Assembly (NCBI GenBank): GCA_023460035.1
Contig: JAEWRN010000034.1
Span: 62,001 to 126,000 of the forward strand
From: Bacillota bacterium
GTDB lineage: Bacteria > Bacillota > Clostridia > Oscillospirales > Ruminococcaceae
Length of the DNA: 64,000 bases
Direction: 5' to 3'
The notes under the pieces: model-generated
Told to the model about the DNA's origin: nothing
The model's input: the letters and a program-made list of their open reading frames with translations, nothing else
The model's database searches: none
Program-made: the position numbers and the translations under genes
Shown: piece by piece, positions 1-8,454 of the stretch
How the letters are laid out: every line of letters starts with the position of its first letter
Position numbering within the stretch: position 1 is the stretch's first letter

Positions 1-597
1 GCACACCATGGCGCCAAGCTCCATCAGCGCCTGGTTAAAGTCGCCGGGGCGTTTTTTGGGCAATACCTGTACTAACGCCGCGCCCATGTTGCGCTTTACT
101 TCTTCCCGGGCAATATCAGCTTCGCTTGCCAGTACCCGGCTAAGCACCCGCAGTACGTTGCCGTCCACGGCGGGTACGGCAATGCCAAAGGCAATGCTGC
201 CAATCGCCCCGGCAGAGTAGCGCCCAATGCCGGGCAGCGTCTGCAATGCCTCAAAATCGGCGGGTAGCCGGCCGCCGTATTCGTCCATCACCACGCGTGC
301 TGCCTTTTGCAGGTTGCGCACCCGGTTATAGTAGCCAAGGCCTTCCCACAGCTTTAACAGCTGTTCTTCCGGTGCGGCGGCAAGGTCGGCAATGGTGGGC
401 AGGCTGGCAATAAAACGCTCAAAATAGGGGGTTGCGGCTTCAACACGGGTCTGTTGCAGCATAATTTCAGACAGCCATACATAATAAGGCTGCGGGTCGC
501 TGCGCCAGGGCAGCACCCGGTTGCCGGCGTCGTACCAGCGAAGCAGCGGCACGGGGATTTGCGCGAGCAAAGGCAGGTCTTGTTCAAAAGGGTTCAT
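1..597 (-). CDS. mutY: A/G-specific adenine glycosylase MutY (N-terminal part, cut by window edge)
   Basis: Base-excision repair glycosylase that removes adenine paired with 8-oxoguanine. The gene runs off the left edge, so only the first 199 residues are present. Visible are LPWR near residue 30, the catalytic-Glu motif LSEIMLQQT (E44), the helix-hairpin-helix LPGIGRYSAGAIG (121-133) and the catalytic Asp in VDGNV (D145). The 4Fe-4S cysteines and the MutT-like C-terminal domain lie outside the window. The ATG at 597-595 follows a GGAG and overlaps the TGA of the upstream HAD gene in an ATGA, so the two are probably translationally coupled. Confidence 0.95.
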   Translation of the reverse strand, partial: MNPFEQDLPLLAQIPVPLLRWYDAGNRVLPWRSDPQPYYVWLSEIMLQQTRVEAATPYFERFIASLPTIADLAAAPEEQLLKLWEGLGYYNRVRNLQKAARVVMDEYGGRLPADFEALQTLPGIGRYSAGAIGSIAFGIAVPAVDGNVLRVLSRVLASEADIAREEVKRNMGAALVQVLPKKRPGDFNQALMELGAMVC

Positions 598-1253
598 AGG
601 GGTCTCCATGATGTAAGAAATGAGGGCAATTCTTCTAACTCGTCAATTACCGGGCTGCCGGTGGCGGCAAGCAGGCTGCGCGGCTGGTGCCCGCCGGTAA
701 ACAGCACCGCACGGCAGCCGCAGCCGGTGGCCACCTCATAATCGTGCACGCTGTCGCCGACAAATAAGATTCGCTCTGCGGGGGTGCCGCAGCTTTCTAC
801 AAAGCTGCGGGCAAGCTGCAGTTTGCTTTCGGCGTAAATATCGCCAATACCCAGCAGACGGTCAAAATAAGGCCGGATGGGGTAGCGGCCAAGCTGTAAT
901 TCAAGGTGGCTTTGCAGCGAAGCCGAAAGCAGTACCTGCGTCACACCCTCTTGTTGCAGCTTTTGCAAGATTGGTACGGCACCCTGCTGCAGGGCGCAGT
1001 GCACAGCCGCCGGGAGGTACCAGTCCATAAACTGTTGTGCCACCACCTCAAACGGGGTGCGCGCAAAATCAAACCCCACATTGCGGTAATATTGAATGAT
1101 GGGGAAGCAAAAATTTGCCCGGTAAGTTGCAAGGTCGGGGATGGGCGGGTAGTCGTTCACTGTCAGTACCCGGTTGATTGTTTCAAATGCAACGGCAAGG
1201 TCGTCGAGCAGAGTACCGTTCCAGTCCCATACGACGGTGGTGAAGGTGTTCAA
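594..1253 (-). CDS. HAD-superfamily hydrolase, phosphoglycolate-phosphatase-like
   Basis: A 219-residue cytoplasmic phosphatase of the haloacid dehalogenase superfamily. Motif I is WDWNGTLLDD with nucleophile D10; the usual second Asp is Asn12, a variant seen in one HAD subgroup. Motif II is the LLSAS segment near residue 110, motif III is the Lys of ESKLQLA, and motif IV is GDSVHD. A helical cap lies between motifs I and II (about residues 16-90). Its stop overlaps the mutY start. The substrate cannot be read from sequence; the 2-phosphoglycolate phosphatase label is by overall similarity only. Confidence 0.85.
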   Translation of the reverse strand: MNTFTTVVWDWNGTLLDDLAVAFETINRVLTVNDYPPIPDLATYRANFCFPIIQYYRNVGFDFARTPFEVVAQQFMDWYLPAAVHCALQQGAVPILQKLQQEGVTQVLLSASLQSHLELQLGRYPIRPYFDRLLGIGDIYAESKLQLARSFVESCGTPAERILFVGDSVHDYEVATGCGCRAVLFTGGHQPRSLLAATGSPVIDELEELPSFLTSWRPL

Positions 1254-1279
1254 TGCGGGCTCCTTTCGCCGGGTGCCGG

Positions 1280-2209
1280 TTAAAACCAGCGGTGTTTTTT
1301 AAAATAGTAAACCAGCAGCGCCACCACGGCGGCACTGATTAGAATTACAACCGGGTAGCCCATTGCCCAGCCGTATTCCGGCATGGAAAAGTTCATGCCA
1401 TACCACCCTACAATCAATGTCAACGGCGCAATGATGGCGGTGATGACGGTGAACAGCTTCATAATTTTGTTCAGTTCAATGTCCACCTGCGCCTGGTACG
1501 ATTCGCGTACCTGCGTAATGTAATCCCGCAAGCTGCCGGTGTGGCGGTTAAGCCGGTCCAGTTTACCCTGAAAAATACGGAAGTAACGCAGTGCGTCGTC
1601 GTCAAAAAAACCGTTTTCATTTTCCGTAATGCCATCCAGTATGTCGTAAAATTGTTCGTAATAGCCTTTCAGCGTGAACAGCTTGCGCCGCAACGACGCA
1701 ATGTGGCGGGCATATTCCGGCGTGTGCTCACCTTCCAGCAGGCGGTCCTCCAGCGCCAAAATTTCGGCTTCAATATGGTCCAGGCGCTCGCCGTCTTCGG
1801 TGGTGAGTTGTTTAAACAAAAAATAAAGAATGTTGTCAAAGGCCACATCTTCCGCCTTTTGGGCAAAGGCGGCAAGCTCACTGCGCAGGCTGTTGCTGTC
1901 GCAAAACACCAGCAGCCGGTCACGGGTGACAGTAAGCAGCACCGGGTGGTTTGACAATATAAATTTTTTGCCGTTCAAAACATTGAGCCGAATCAGGTCC
2001 AACCCGATGCGGCTTTCAAACTTGGCCGCATGCCCAGCCAGAATTTCAGGTAAAAAAGAGCTGTCGCTGCCAAGGGCCTGCAACACACTTGCCGCGGCTT
2101 GCAGCGGGGCAATGCCAAAACAAATTTCGTCGGGGGGTGCATCCGGGCTTGCGGCAACCAGCCGTTTTTCTTGAATGCGGTAAAGCGATGGTGCGTCGTT
2201 TTCGGGCAT
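1280..2209 (-). CDS. corA: CorA-family divalent cation (Mg2+/Co2+) transporter
   Basis: A pentameric membrane channel for Mg2+. The 309-residue protein has the family layout: a large cytoplasmic alpha/beta N-terminal domain, a long stalk helix with charged residues, then two C-terminal membrane helices. The first helix ends with the diagnostic GMN loop (GWYGMNF, about 30 residues before the end). The last residues KKHRWF form the short basic cytoplasmic tail. It is six bases downstream of the DUF3783 gene and 26 bases upstream of the HAD gene, all on the minus strand, so co-transcription of DUF3783-corA-HAD-mutY is plausible. Confidence 0.93.
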   Translation of the reverse strand: MPENDAPSLYRIQEKRLVAASPDAPPDEICFGIAPLQAAASVLQALGSDSSFLPEILAGHAAKFESRIGLDLIRLNVLNGKKFILSNHPVLLTVTRDRLLVFCDSNSLRSELAAFAQKAEDVAFDNILYFLFKQLTTEDGERLDHIEAEILALEDRLLEGEHTPEYARHIASLRRKLFTLKGYYEQFYDILDGITENENGFFDDDALRYFRIFQGKLDRLNRHTGSLRDYITQVRESYQAQVDIELNKIMKLFTVITAIIAPLTLIVGWYGMNFSMPEYGWAMGYPVVILISAAVVALLVYYFKKHRWF

Positions 2210-2214
2210 CTGCG

Positions 2215-2625
2215 TCAGGCCTCCTCAACACCTTGCTCGGCAAAACTTTGCTTTTCACCCAGCAGTTCGTTTATCAGTGCGGCAAAAGACCAGCTGCGGT
2301 TATGGGCGGTCACCACCGCTTTCAGCGTGTCGGGGGCCAGTTCGTCGTCGCGCAGCGCTGTGAGCACATGGTCCAGCACGGCATCTGCAAACGCGTAAAA
2401 AACAATCACCTTTTCTGTGGGGGGGTCTGCCGGCCCGGTTTCGCCGGTAAGGGTAAAATTAGGTAAAGACAACAGCGCACCAATACTTTGGCCGACTTCA
2501 TGCGGTTGTACGGTGCGTACCGACACGCGCTGCGCCCGAAACAGCGCCAGCAGCAGTTCGGTTTTGGGGTTTTGGTCATCAAAGCCATAAAGTAAAACGA
2601 CCCCTGTTTGAATACGAGCTTTCAT
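2215..2625 (-). CDS. DUF3783-family protein
   Basis: A 136-residue soluble protein matching the DUF3783 pattern: an N-terminal VLLYGF strand, a central Rossmann-like part with the VIVFYAFADAVLD stretch, and a C-terminal AVVTAHNRSWSF motif followed by an LINELLGEK helix. The family has no established biochemical role. It lies directly upstream of corA with a five-base gap, and its own upstream region (2626-2736) is preceded by a strong hairpin. It is therefore the likely first gene of the corA-HAD-mutY unit. Confidence 0.75.
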   Translation of the reverse strand: MKARIQTGVVLLYGFDDQNPKTELLLALFRAQRVSVRTVQPHEVGQSIGALLSLPNFTLTGETGPADPPTEKVIVFYAFADAVLDHVLTALRDDELAPDTLKAVVTAHNRSWSFAALINELLGEKQSFAEQGVEEA

Positions 2626-2736
2626 CGTTTCACAACCTTTGTATTAAAATATGGGGGCGGCGGCAGATGAATTGCTTTGCGCCCCTGCAAAAACAGCTTG
2701 TTGTATTATTATACCACAGGTTGCACGGTAAATGCA

Positions 2737-2766
2737 GCACCCCCGCTGCTGTGGCAGCGGGGGTGC
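2737..2766 (-). terminator. Hairpin terminator downstream of the AraC/GyrI gene
   Basis: A perfect 13-bp GC-rich stem (2737-2749 pairing with 2754-2766) with a TGTG loop, just after the stop of the minus-strand AraC gene at 2784. The run of T expected on the minus strand is weak (TGCATTTA), so termination may be partial. Confidence 0.6.
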
Positions 2767-2783
2767 TGGCGTGTTATTAACGC

Positions 2784-3635
2784 TTATTTTTTGACAACGG
2801 GCACCCAAACCTCAAAGGTGGCGTTTTGCGGGTCGGGGGTCAGGTAAAGCTCTACATCCGGCGCGTCGGCATATTCGTAGCCGGATGTCGGCAGCCACTC
2901 GGTTACAATGCGCTGTTCCAGCGTTTGAATAGAATCTGGCATACTGCCGGTACCGGGGAAGATTGCCCAGGTGCAGGCCGGTACCGTGTATTCCACAAAC
3001 CCGGTGTCTGCCAGCGGTAAGTTGCTGGCGGCGGCGATGTAATAATACCAGCTTTTACCCACGCAGGCACTGATGCCAAGAATGCCCTTGATAGGGGTGT
3101 CCATCATGGCGGCAAGCTTTGGAACAACCCCCTCCTGCGCGGCTTTCGCCCATAACTGCGGCACCACTTGAAAATTTTCTTCTAAATTTTCTTTCAGCGG
3201 GGCCGAAAGGCCAACGATGCGAAAGGCTTCTTTTTGTTCAATACGATATTCCATTTGTGCAGCTCCCTTTACCATAATTTTGAAGCTGATGGGTAAAAAC
3301 GCCTGCAGTGCAACCCCCTTTTCGCGTGCGGCAGAAGGCGCTATGCCGTGTACGCCCTGAAACGCACGGTTGAAAGCAGTGGGGGAGTCATAGCCGTACT
3401 TTACCGCAAGGTCAATCACTTTGGTATCGCCCGTTTGCAGCTCGACAGCGGCAAGCGTCATGCGGCGGCGGCGAATATATTCCCCCAGCGGCACCCCGGC
3501 AAGGTAAGCGAACATGCGCTGAAAATGATAGGCCGAGCAGCAGGCCACCTGTGCAATTTTTTCGTACTCCAGCTCTTCGGTCAGGTTTTGTTCAATGTAT
3601 TCCAGCGAAAGGTTCAGGCGTTCTATCCATTCCAT
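2784..3635 (-). CDS. AraC-family regulator with GyrI-like effector-binding domain
   Basis: A 283-residue transcription factor. Residues 1-105 are the AraC-type double helix-turn-helix (first HTH around YEKIAQVACCSAYHFQRMF, second around KVIDLAVKYGYDSPTAFNRAF, followed by GIAPSAAR). Residues 125-283 are a GyrI/Rob-like ligand-binding domain, starting at MEYRIEQKEAFRIVGL and ending VELYLTPDPQNATFEVWVPV. This layout is typical of regulators sensing amphipathic drugs or small organic molecules. It stands alone with its own terminator. Its target is unknown; nothing divergently transcribed is adjacent. Confidence 0.9.
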   Translation of the reverse strand: MEWIERLNLSLEYIEQNLTEELEYEKIAQVACCSAYHFQRMFAYLAGVPLGEYIRRRRMTLAAVELQTGDTKVIDLAVKYGYDSPTAFNRAFQGVHGIAPSAAREKGVALQAFLPISFKIMVKGAAQMEYRIEQKEAFRIVGLSAPLKENLEENFQVVPQLWAKAAQEGVVPKLAAMMDTPIKGILGISACVGKSWYYYIAAASNLPLADTGFVEYTVPACTWAIFPGTGSMPDSIQTLEQRIVTEWLPTSGYEYADAPDVELYLTPDPQNATFEVWVPVVKK

Positions 3636-3750
3636 GTTGTCAGCTCCTGATTTGTATTATAGCTTGTGGTAAACGGGCGTTCCTCGCTTTATATGCACGA
3701 AAAAGAGAGGGAGCGGCACAGCGAAAAGCCGGCCGCAGAATTTAAAGCAG

Positions 3751-4319
3751 CTACAGTGCCGGTTCAAGCCTTGCCGTAAGTGCTGCAACAGCACGAATCG
3801 TTTTAAAATTGCGCACCGTGGCAACCGGCACCAGCTGTGTCGCTTTTTGCGCAAGTTTGGTATTGCGAATGCCACTGGGCAGCAAAAGGTATAAATCGCT
3901 GCCCGCAAGGTGCAACTGTGCACCGCCGGTTTGCAATGCCTGCAGGGCCACCAGCACCTCTTGCGGCGGCGGGGCCGCGCACAACTGTACATAATAGCTT
4001 TCGGCATCACCGCTTTGCAGGGCCGCCTGCGCCATAGCGGCATCAGTAAACGGCTTTGCAGCCGCAAGGGTTTGCATTTCTGCGGCAGTGCGCAGCACCA
4101 CCGGGGTAGAAAATGCAAATTGCGCGGTTAAAACGGCTTCTATTTTTGCAGCTACTGCGGCCGCGGGTTCGCTGCTGTAAAAAACAACATTGCCGCTTTG
4201 CAGGTAAGTTTCAATTTGCCCAAAGCCCTGCCCGGCAAGGGCCTGCTTTAAGTCTGCCATTTTAATGCGCCCGGCGCGGCCCACGTTGACCCCGCGCAAA
4301 ATGCAGCGAACACGGGCAT
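3751..4319 (-). CDS. DUF1697-family protein, apparent single-base frameshift near the 5' end
   Basis: DUF1697 proteins begin with a segment like MP-VALLRGINVGG. Here an ATG at 4319-4317, eight bases after AAAGGAGG, reads MPVFAAF and then goes out of frame. The rest of the protein (LRGVNVGRAGRIKMADL to LEPAL at 3751) is intact in the next frame. Adding one A to the AAAA run at 4298-4301 would join them as MPVFAAFLRGVNVG, exactly the expected start. Without that base only a TTG at 4299 could start the protein, lacking a ribosome binding site. The function of the family is not established. Either a pseudogene or a base-calling error. Confidence 0.8.
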
Positions 4320-4347
4320 ATGCCCACCTCCTTTTAACAGCTGAATG

Positions 4348-4821
4348 TCAGCTGCCTGAAGAACATTTTGCCGCGTCGATTGCAAGTGCCACCATCAGCA
4401 CCAAAAGGGCGTTTTGCGGCCCGTCAATATCCATCACATAGGTGTCAGTCAGGTGCAGCAGCTCTTTTGAAAGATGTGCAACGGTGTTGCCGGTTGCATC
4501 GGCAATGTCGTATTCCCATGCAAAAATATCACCGCTGACCTGCCAGCCGTTGCAATCCAGATGAAAAGACGGCTTAAAAAAGGTGAATTCCTTTTGTATT
4601 TCGCCAATACACCCGTCACCGACATACAGGCGAAAACGGGGCAAAAAAGTAAGAATTTCCTCTTTTACGGTGCCGGCATATTCGCCCGTCGCGTTGTAAA
4701 TTTCAAGGCAGTGCCCAAGCGCAAGGCGCCCTTTTACCGTGTAGACCGTATTGCCAACCTCGTCGTAAATATCGTAGCTGTCAAACCACGAAAACAGCCG
4801 TTGCTTGAATAATAAACGCAT
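4348..4821 (-). CDS. LURP-one-related (YxjI-type) protein
   Basis: A 157-residue soluble protein of the LURP-one/Tubby-C-like beta-barrel family. The pattern is MRLLFKQRLFSWFDSYDIYDEVGNTVYTVKG at the start, alternating beta-strands with EEILTFLPRFRLYV and IQKEFTFFKPSF in the middle, and the closing hydrophobic helix (ALLVLMVALAIDA). The family is related to phospholipid scramblases by fold; its bacterial role is unknown. Single gene on the minus strand, divergent from the amidinotransferase gene at 5049. Confidence 0.8.
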   Translation of the reverse strand: MRLLFKQRLFSWFDSYDIYDEVGNTVYTVKGRLALGHCLEIYNATGEYAGTVKEEILTFLPRFRLYVGDGCIGEIQKEFTFFKPSFHLDCNGWQVSGDIFAWEYDIADATGNTVAHLSKELLHLTDTYVMDIDGPQNALLVLMVALAIDAAKCSSGS

Positions 4822-4933
4822 ACATGTTCTCCATTCTTTTGTTGTGTCACCTGTGTTTCAGTCTATCGTATTCGGGCAGCCAATGCAAGGCGGCATGGCC
4901 GCTTTTGTACAAATGGGTATGGGGGCAGCACCC

Positions 4934-4962
4934 TTGACAAAAAGTGAAAAAATGAATAAAAT
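4934..4962 (+). promoter_or_regulatory. Sigma-70-type promoter of the amidinotransferase gene
   Basis: TTGACA at 4934-4939, a 17-base spacer and TAAAAT at 4957-4962, about 85 bases upstream of the ATG at 5049. The surrounding DNA (4945-4990) is very AT-rich, as expected for an UP-like or easily melted region. Confidence 0.7.
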
Positions 4963-5048
4963 ATCATAAAAATGAAAATATATTCAATTTTGTCTTTGCA
5001 CAGTAAGGTGCGCCGGCGTGCGGGGCATAAAAAAGGAGTAACAAAGCC

Positions 5049-5819
5049 ATGTTTCAAAATGTAATTGTACAAACACCCTGTAAGGCGATGGTAAACGGGT
5101 TGACCGCGCACCCGGAGCTTGGGGTGCCAGACTATGAAAAAGCGTTGCAGCAGCACGAGGCATACCAGAAAGCGCTTGCACAATGCGGTGTGGCCCTGAC
5201 GGTACTGCCGGCACAGGAAGCGTACCCTGACAGCTGTTTTATAGAGGATGTTGCGGTGCTGACTAAATATTGCGCCATTATTACAAACCCGGCAACGCCA
5301 AGCCGCAACCCTGAAATTAAAGCAATCAAACCGGTGTTGCTGCAATTTTACCCACAGGACAAAATTTACGAAATCAACGCCCCCGGCACATTGGAGGGCG
5401 GTGATGTGATGATGTGTGGCGACACCTTTTTTGTGGGAATATCTGCCCGCACCAACGAGCAGGGGTTTCACCAGTTCAGCGAGATCCTTGCAAAGTTTGG
5501 CTGCCATGCGGTTGCGGTACCGCTTAACGAGGTGCTGCATTTAAAAACGGGTGTCGTATACCTTGAAAACGACACCATTTTAGCGGCGGGTGAGTTTTGC
5601 GATAAGCTGCAGCTCAAAGGCTATCAGCAAATTGTCGTGCCGCCTGAGGAAGCGTATGCCGCAAACTGTATTTGGGTCAATGGCACGGTGCTGGTGCCTG
5701 CCGGGTACCCCATAGTTGAGGGGAAGTTGCGGGCTGCGGGTTACCCCGTGCTGGTGTGCGATACCTCTGAATTCAAAAAACTGGACGGCGGGCTCAGCTG
5801 CCTTTCCCTGCGGTTTTAG
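5049..5819 (+). CDS. Amidinotransferase-fold hydrolase, dimethylarginine dimethylaminohydrolase (DDAH)-like
   Basis: A 256-residue enzyme of the guanidino-group-modifying pentein superfamily. All key elements are present: FIED (E66, D67), LEGGDV (115-120), ISARTN (131-136), catalytic His in HLKTG (H164) and the C-terminal nucleophile Cys in SCLSLRF (C251). This matches DDAH, which releases citrulline from methylated arginine, though arginine deiminase-type or other guanidine substrates cannot be excluded. ATG follows AAAAGGAG by seven bases. Monocistronic with its own promoter; the next gene is convergent. Confidence 0.9.
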   Translation: MFQNVIVQTPCKAMVNGLTAHPELGVPDYEKALQQHEAYQKALAQCGVALTVLPAQEAYPDSCFIEDVAVLTKYCAIITNPATPSRNPEIKAIKPVLLQFYPQDKIYEINAPGTLEGGDVMMCGDTFFVGISARTNEQGFHQFSEILAKFGCHAVAVPLNEVLHLKTGVVYLENDTILAAGEFCDKLQLKGYQQIVVPPEEAYAANCIWVNGTVLVPAGYPIVEGKLRAAGYPVLVCDTSEFKKLDGGLSCLSLRF

Positions 5820-5831
5820 CAGGGGATGGAG

Positions 5832-6155
5832 TTAAGCCTTTTTGCGCTTGCGCGGCTTTGGCAGGGCCACAAAGGGCAGCAGGGCGGCCACCACTTTGCA
5901 GCTGAGCGCATTGTCGTCGATATCAAGAATATAATGCTCTTTTGCGCCGGGGTAGGGTGCGCCGACAGATGCATTGCCCAAAAGCGTTTCGACACAGGGC
6001 AGCTTTTTAATGAATACCGTATTGTCGCAAACCAGCAGCAGGGGGCGGTCGTCGACATAAACCATGTATTCGCCAAACATTTTGCGCGCGCGCACTGTGC
6101 CGCAGGGGGCTACCTGTTCGCACACATAGGCGACAAATTCGGCGCTGGATGCCAT
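5832..6155 (-). CDS. TfoX N-terminal-domain protein
   Basis: A 107-residue protein consisting of one TfoX/Sxy N-terminal domain: VRARKMFGEYMVYVDDRPLLLVCDNTVFIK is the family signature, followed by a helix pair and a basic tail PKPRKRKKA. Sxy is a competence co-activator with CRP in proteobacteria, but single-domain Firmicutes homologues have no known role. The ATG at 6155 is chosen because AAAGGAG lies eight bases upstream; an in-frame TTG at 6173 would put that site inside the gene. It follows the RibD-like gene within 15 bases. Confidence 0.85.
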   Translation of the reverse strand: MASSAEFVAYVCEQVAPCGTVRARKMFGEYMVYVDDRPLLLVCDNTVFIKKLPCVETLLGNASVGAPYPGAKEHYILDIDDNALSCKVVAALLPFVALPKPRKRKKA

Positions 6156-6169
6156 ACAGAAAACTCCTT

Positions 6170-6712
6170 TCAATCGGCCTGCGCGGCGGGGTGGCGCAAG
6201 TAATCTAAAATGACAGTCCCTTCTTCTACCATGTACCGGCTTAACGTGAGGGGGGCTGACGTGGCGCGTGGGTAAAACAGTGGTCTGCCATGCCCCAAAA
6301 GCACCGGGATAATGCCGATGATATAGCGGTCAACTAAATCCGCTTCAATCAGCGGCGCGGCGGCTTTGCCGCCGCCAAACAGAAAAAGGTCTTTGCCTTG
6401 TTTTTGTTTTTCGGCACGGATGGCATCGCAAAGGTCAACGGTGATAAAGCGTACGTCGTCAACCTCCAGTGGCGGGTGGCTGGTCACGACCAGCACCTGC
6501 TTGCCGGCAAAATCAAGGTGCATTTTTTGGTCGTAACACGCGCGGCCCATAATCACTGTGTCAATGCCCTGTAAAAAGGCATCATAGTCCCACCGCTGTG
6601 CGGTATCAAGGTGGTGTTGCCCGTCCCCGTGAATCCAGGCATAGCCGCCGTCGTCGTCGGCAATAAAGCCGTCAAGGCTCATTGCAAGGCTGAGAATCAG
6701 GTTTTTACTCAA
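6170..6712 (-). CDS. RibD C-terminal/dihydrofolate-reductase-fold protein
   Basis: A 180-residue NADPH-dependent reductase-fold protein. The start LILSLAMSLDGFIADDDGGYAWI is the hallmark of the RibD_C/DHFR-like family, with a later IMGRACYD and the nucleotide-binding LFLFGGGKAAAPLIEADLVDRY. Stand-alone members such as YyaP/YwjB are of unproven function and lack the deaminase domain of true RibD, so a riboflavin role is unlikely. It is upstream of the TfoX gene and 20 bases downstream of a GNAT gene, all on the minus strand. Confidence 0.88.
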   Translation of the reverse strand: MSKNLILSLAMSLDGFIADDDGGYAWIHGDGQHHLDTAQRWDYDAFLQGIDTVIMGRACYDQKMHLDFAGKQVLVVTSHPPLEVDDVRFITVDLCDAIRAEKQKQGKDLFLFGGGKAAAPLIEADLVDRYIIGIIPVLLGHGRPLFYPRATSAPLTLSRYMVEEGTVILDYLRHPAAQAD

Positions 6713-6732
6713 GGGTGTCGGCCTCCTTTATT

Positions 6733-7239
6733 TTATGTGGATGTGGTTTGGCCTTTTGGCAGCGGTGTCAGGCTTTTTTGCATGACATAATTTTGTAAAG
6801 CGATACCCTGACGCACGACCTGCTGGGTGGTTACAACCATATAGCCACGCTGCTCAAAAAAGGGCTTTGCGGTAATAGAGTCGTGGGTCGTCGCCTGCAA
6901 AATGCCTTGGCTGCGCGCATATAGTTCCAGTTTAGCGACAAGCGCCGTCGCAATGCCGCGGTGCAAAAACAGGTGGTGCACAAACAGCCGGTCAAGGTAA
7001 CCGGTGTCATCCATATCCCCAAAGCCGACAAGCTGGTCTGCCTCGGTTGCCACAAGGGTATGGTGCAACAACAGGCTTTGGCCCCAGCGCACAGCATCGG
7101 CGGTGCCGTGCAGCCATGCGTCAATTTGCTGCGGGGTATAGTCGGCGGCATTGACCTTGCGCACCGTATTGGTAAACAGGGCCAGTGTTGCGGCACAATC
7201 GGCAGGCCGGTAAGCCCTAAGCTGCATTTGGCATATCAC
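6733..7239 (-). CDS. GNAT-family N-acetyltransferase
   Basis: A 168-residue acetyl-CoA-dependent acyltransferase. The N-terminal RAYRPADCAATLALF, the strand VGFGDMDDTGYLDRLFVHH and the acetyl-CoA pyrophosphate loop HRGIATAL are typical GNAT segments, and KPFFEQRGY near residue 135 is the C-terminal beta-bulge region. It resembles the YafP/PhnO-type subgroup. The substrate is unknown. First gene of a probable GNAT-RibD-like-TfoX unit. Confidence 0.88.
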   Translation of the reverse strand: MICQMQLRAYRPADCAATLALFTNTVRKVNAADYTPQQIDAWLHGTADAVRWGQSLLLHHTLVATEADQLVGFGDMDDTGYLDRLFVHHLFLHRGIATALVAKLELYARSQGILQATTHDSITAKPFFEQRGYMVVTTQQVVRQGIALQNYVMQKSLTPLPKGQTTST

Positions 7240-7292
7240 CCTTTTTTACAAACAGCCCGCTTTTGCAAAAAACGCAAAGGCAGGCTGTTTTG

Positions 7293-8174
7293 TTATTGTA
7301 CTTTCTTTTTGGCTCGTTTGGCCAGATACATTTTTTCGTCGGCCAGTTGAATTAGCTCATCTGCGGTAAGCAGCTCTGCCGATGTGGTTTTAATGCCGTA
7401 CGAAAATGAAAGGCCTACCCCGGCGGGCAAAAAGTCAAGTGTAAGCGTTTCTACCGCTTGCAGAATGTCCTGCAAAAAAGCATGGGCCTCTTGCTCTGTG
7501 GTGTTGCGCAGCGACAGCAAAAATTCGTCCCCGCCATAACGCGCGGCCCAATCTGTCTGCGTGTGTATTTTATGCGCAAGCACGGCACCCACCGCTTTAA
7601 TTGCAAGGTCACCCGCGCGGTGCCCGTACAGGTCGTTAATCTGCTTAAAGCTGTCAAGGTCAATAAAGCAAACAGAAAGCGGGGTGCCCTCCAGCATGGC
7701 ATCTACCACATCCGCGGGCAGCCGTTCATCCACAAAGCGGCGGTTGTACAGGGTTGTGATGAAATCGCGCACGACGGCTTCGTTAATGCGCTCTACAAAA
7801 TTTTCAAATGCTTCGCCGTTGATATAGTCCTGCAGGCCAATCATCATTGTGTTTGCGGTGTCCTTTAAAAGCTCTAACACAACAGGGCGTTCGGCATTTT
7901 TAACCGGTATGGCATTAACTAAAAAAACACTGTTATTGTTCTTTTCCATTTTAATAAAGCTTTGGTTGTTTAAATGCGCGCGAATTGAAATGCAGTTGTC
8001 GCAAATCTGGTAACGTTGCCAGTAATCGTGGCACACCTCACCAGAGCCGGTCAACGCGTCACCACGGTAGTCCAGCACTTTTTTTTCAACGGGGTCCACA
8101 AGGCGCACCACATCATACATTTCATGAAAAAAGTCTAAATTCTTTCGAATTTCATCGACGGTCATTGGCTTCAT
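7293..8174 (-). CDS. Diguanylate cyclase (GGDEF) with N-terminal cysteine-containing sensor domain
   Basis: A 293-residue soluble GGDEF protein. Residues 1-115 form a PAS-like input domain with three clustered cysteines (C48, C58, C61 in EVCHDYWQRYQICDNC), which could bind a metal, haem or Fe-S cluster or act as a redox switch. Residues 137-290 are the cyclase domain with the Mg2+ Asp in CFIDLDSFKQIND and GGDEF at 214-218. The product-inhibition I-site is degenerate (TQTD instead of RxxD). No membrane segment is visible. Monocistronic; stop 53 bases from the GNAT gene. Confidence 0.9.
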   Translation of the reverse strand: MKPMTVDEIRKNLDFFHEMYDVVRLVDPVEKKVLDYRGDALTGSGEVCHDYWQRYQICDNCISIRAHLNNQSFIKMEKNNNSVFLVNAIPVKNAERPVVLELLKDTANTMMIGLQDYINGEAFENFVERINEAVVRDFITTLYNRRFVDERLPADVVDAMLEGTPLSVCFIDLDSFKQINDLYGHRAGDLAIKAVGAVLAHKIHTQTDWAARYGGDEFLLSLRNTTEQEAHAFLQDILQAVETLTLDFLPAGVGLSFSYGIKTTSAELLTADELIQLADEKMYLAKRAKKKVQ

Positions 8175-8454
8175 GGCTCTCTCCTGCTTATAATGGTTTC
8201 CTCATGAGGTAGTGTAGGCAGCGACCCCAACGAGTACTGCTTTTTCTGCGCAAAGCAACAACACGGTAAGGAGAAAATACGGTGAGTGCGGAACCTTGCA
8301 AAAAACAGATGATAATATTATTTTTCAATAATACCATATTTTGTGCGTTAAATCCATGAGTTGTTTTAGTATGATGAACTAAAAGTAACATTAGGCCAAA
8401 ATTAAAATAAGAAACAAGACGATATGTGCCTTGTGGCAACACAAAAAGCGGCTT

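Noticed and set aside
4863..5540. A 225-codon minus-strand frame antisense to the amidinotransferase gene
   Set aside because: Rich in Cys, Arg and His as expected for a reverse-complement frame; spans an obvious promoter region.
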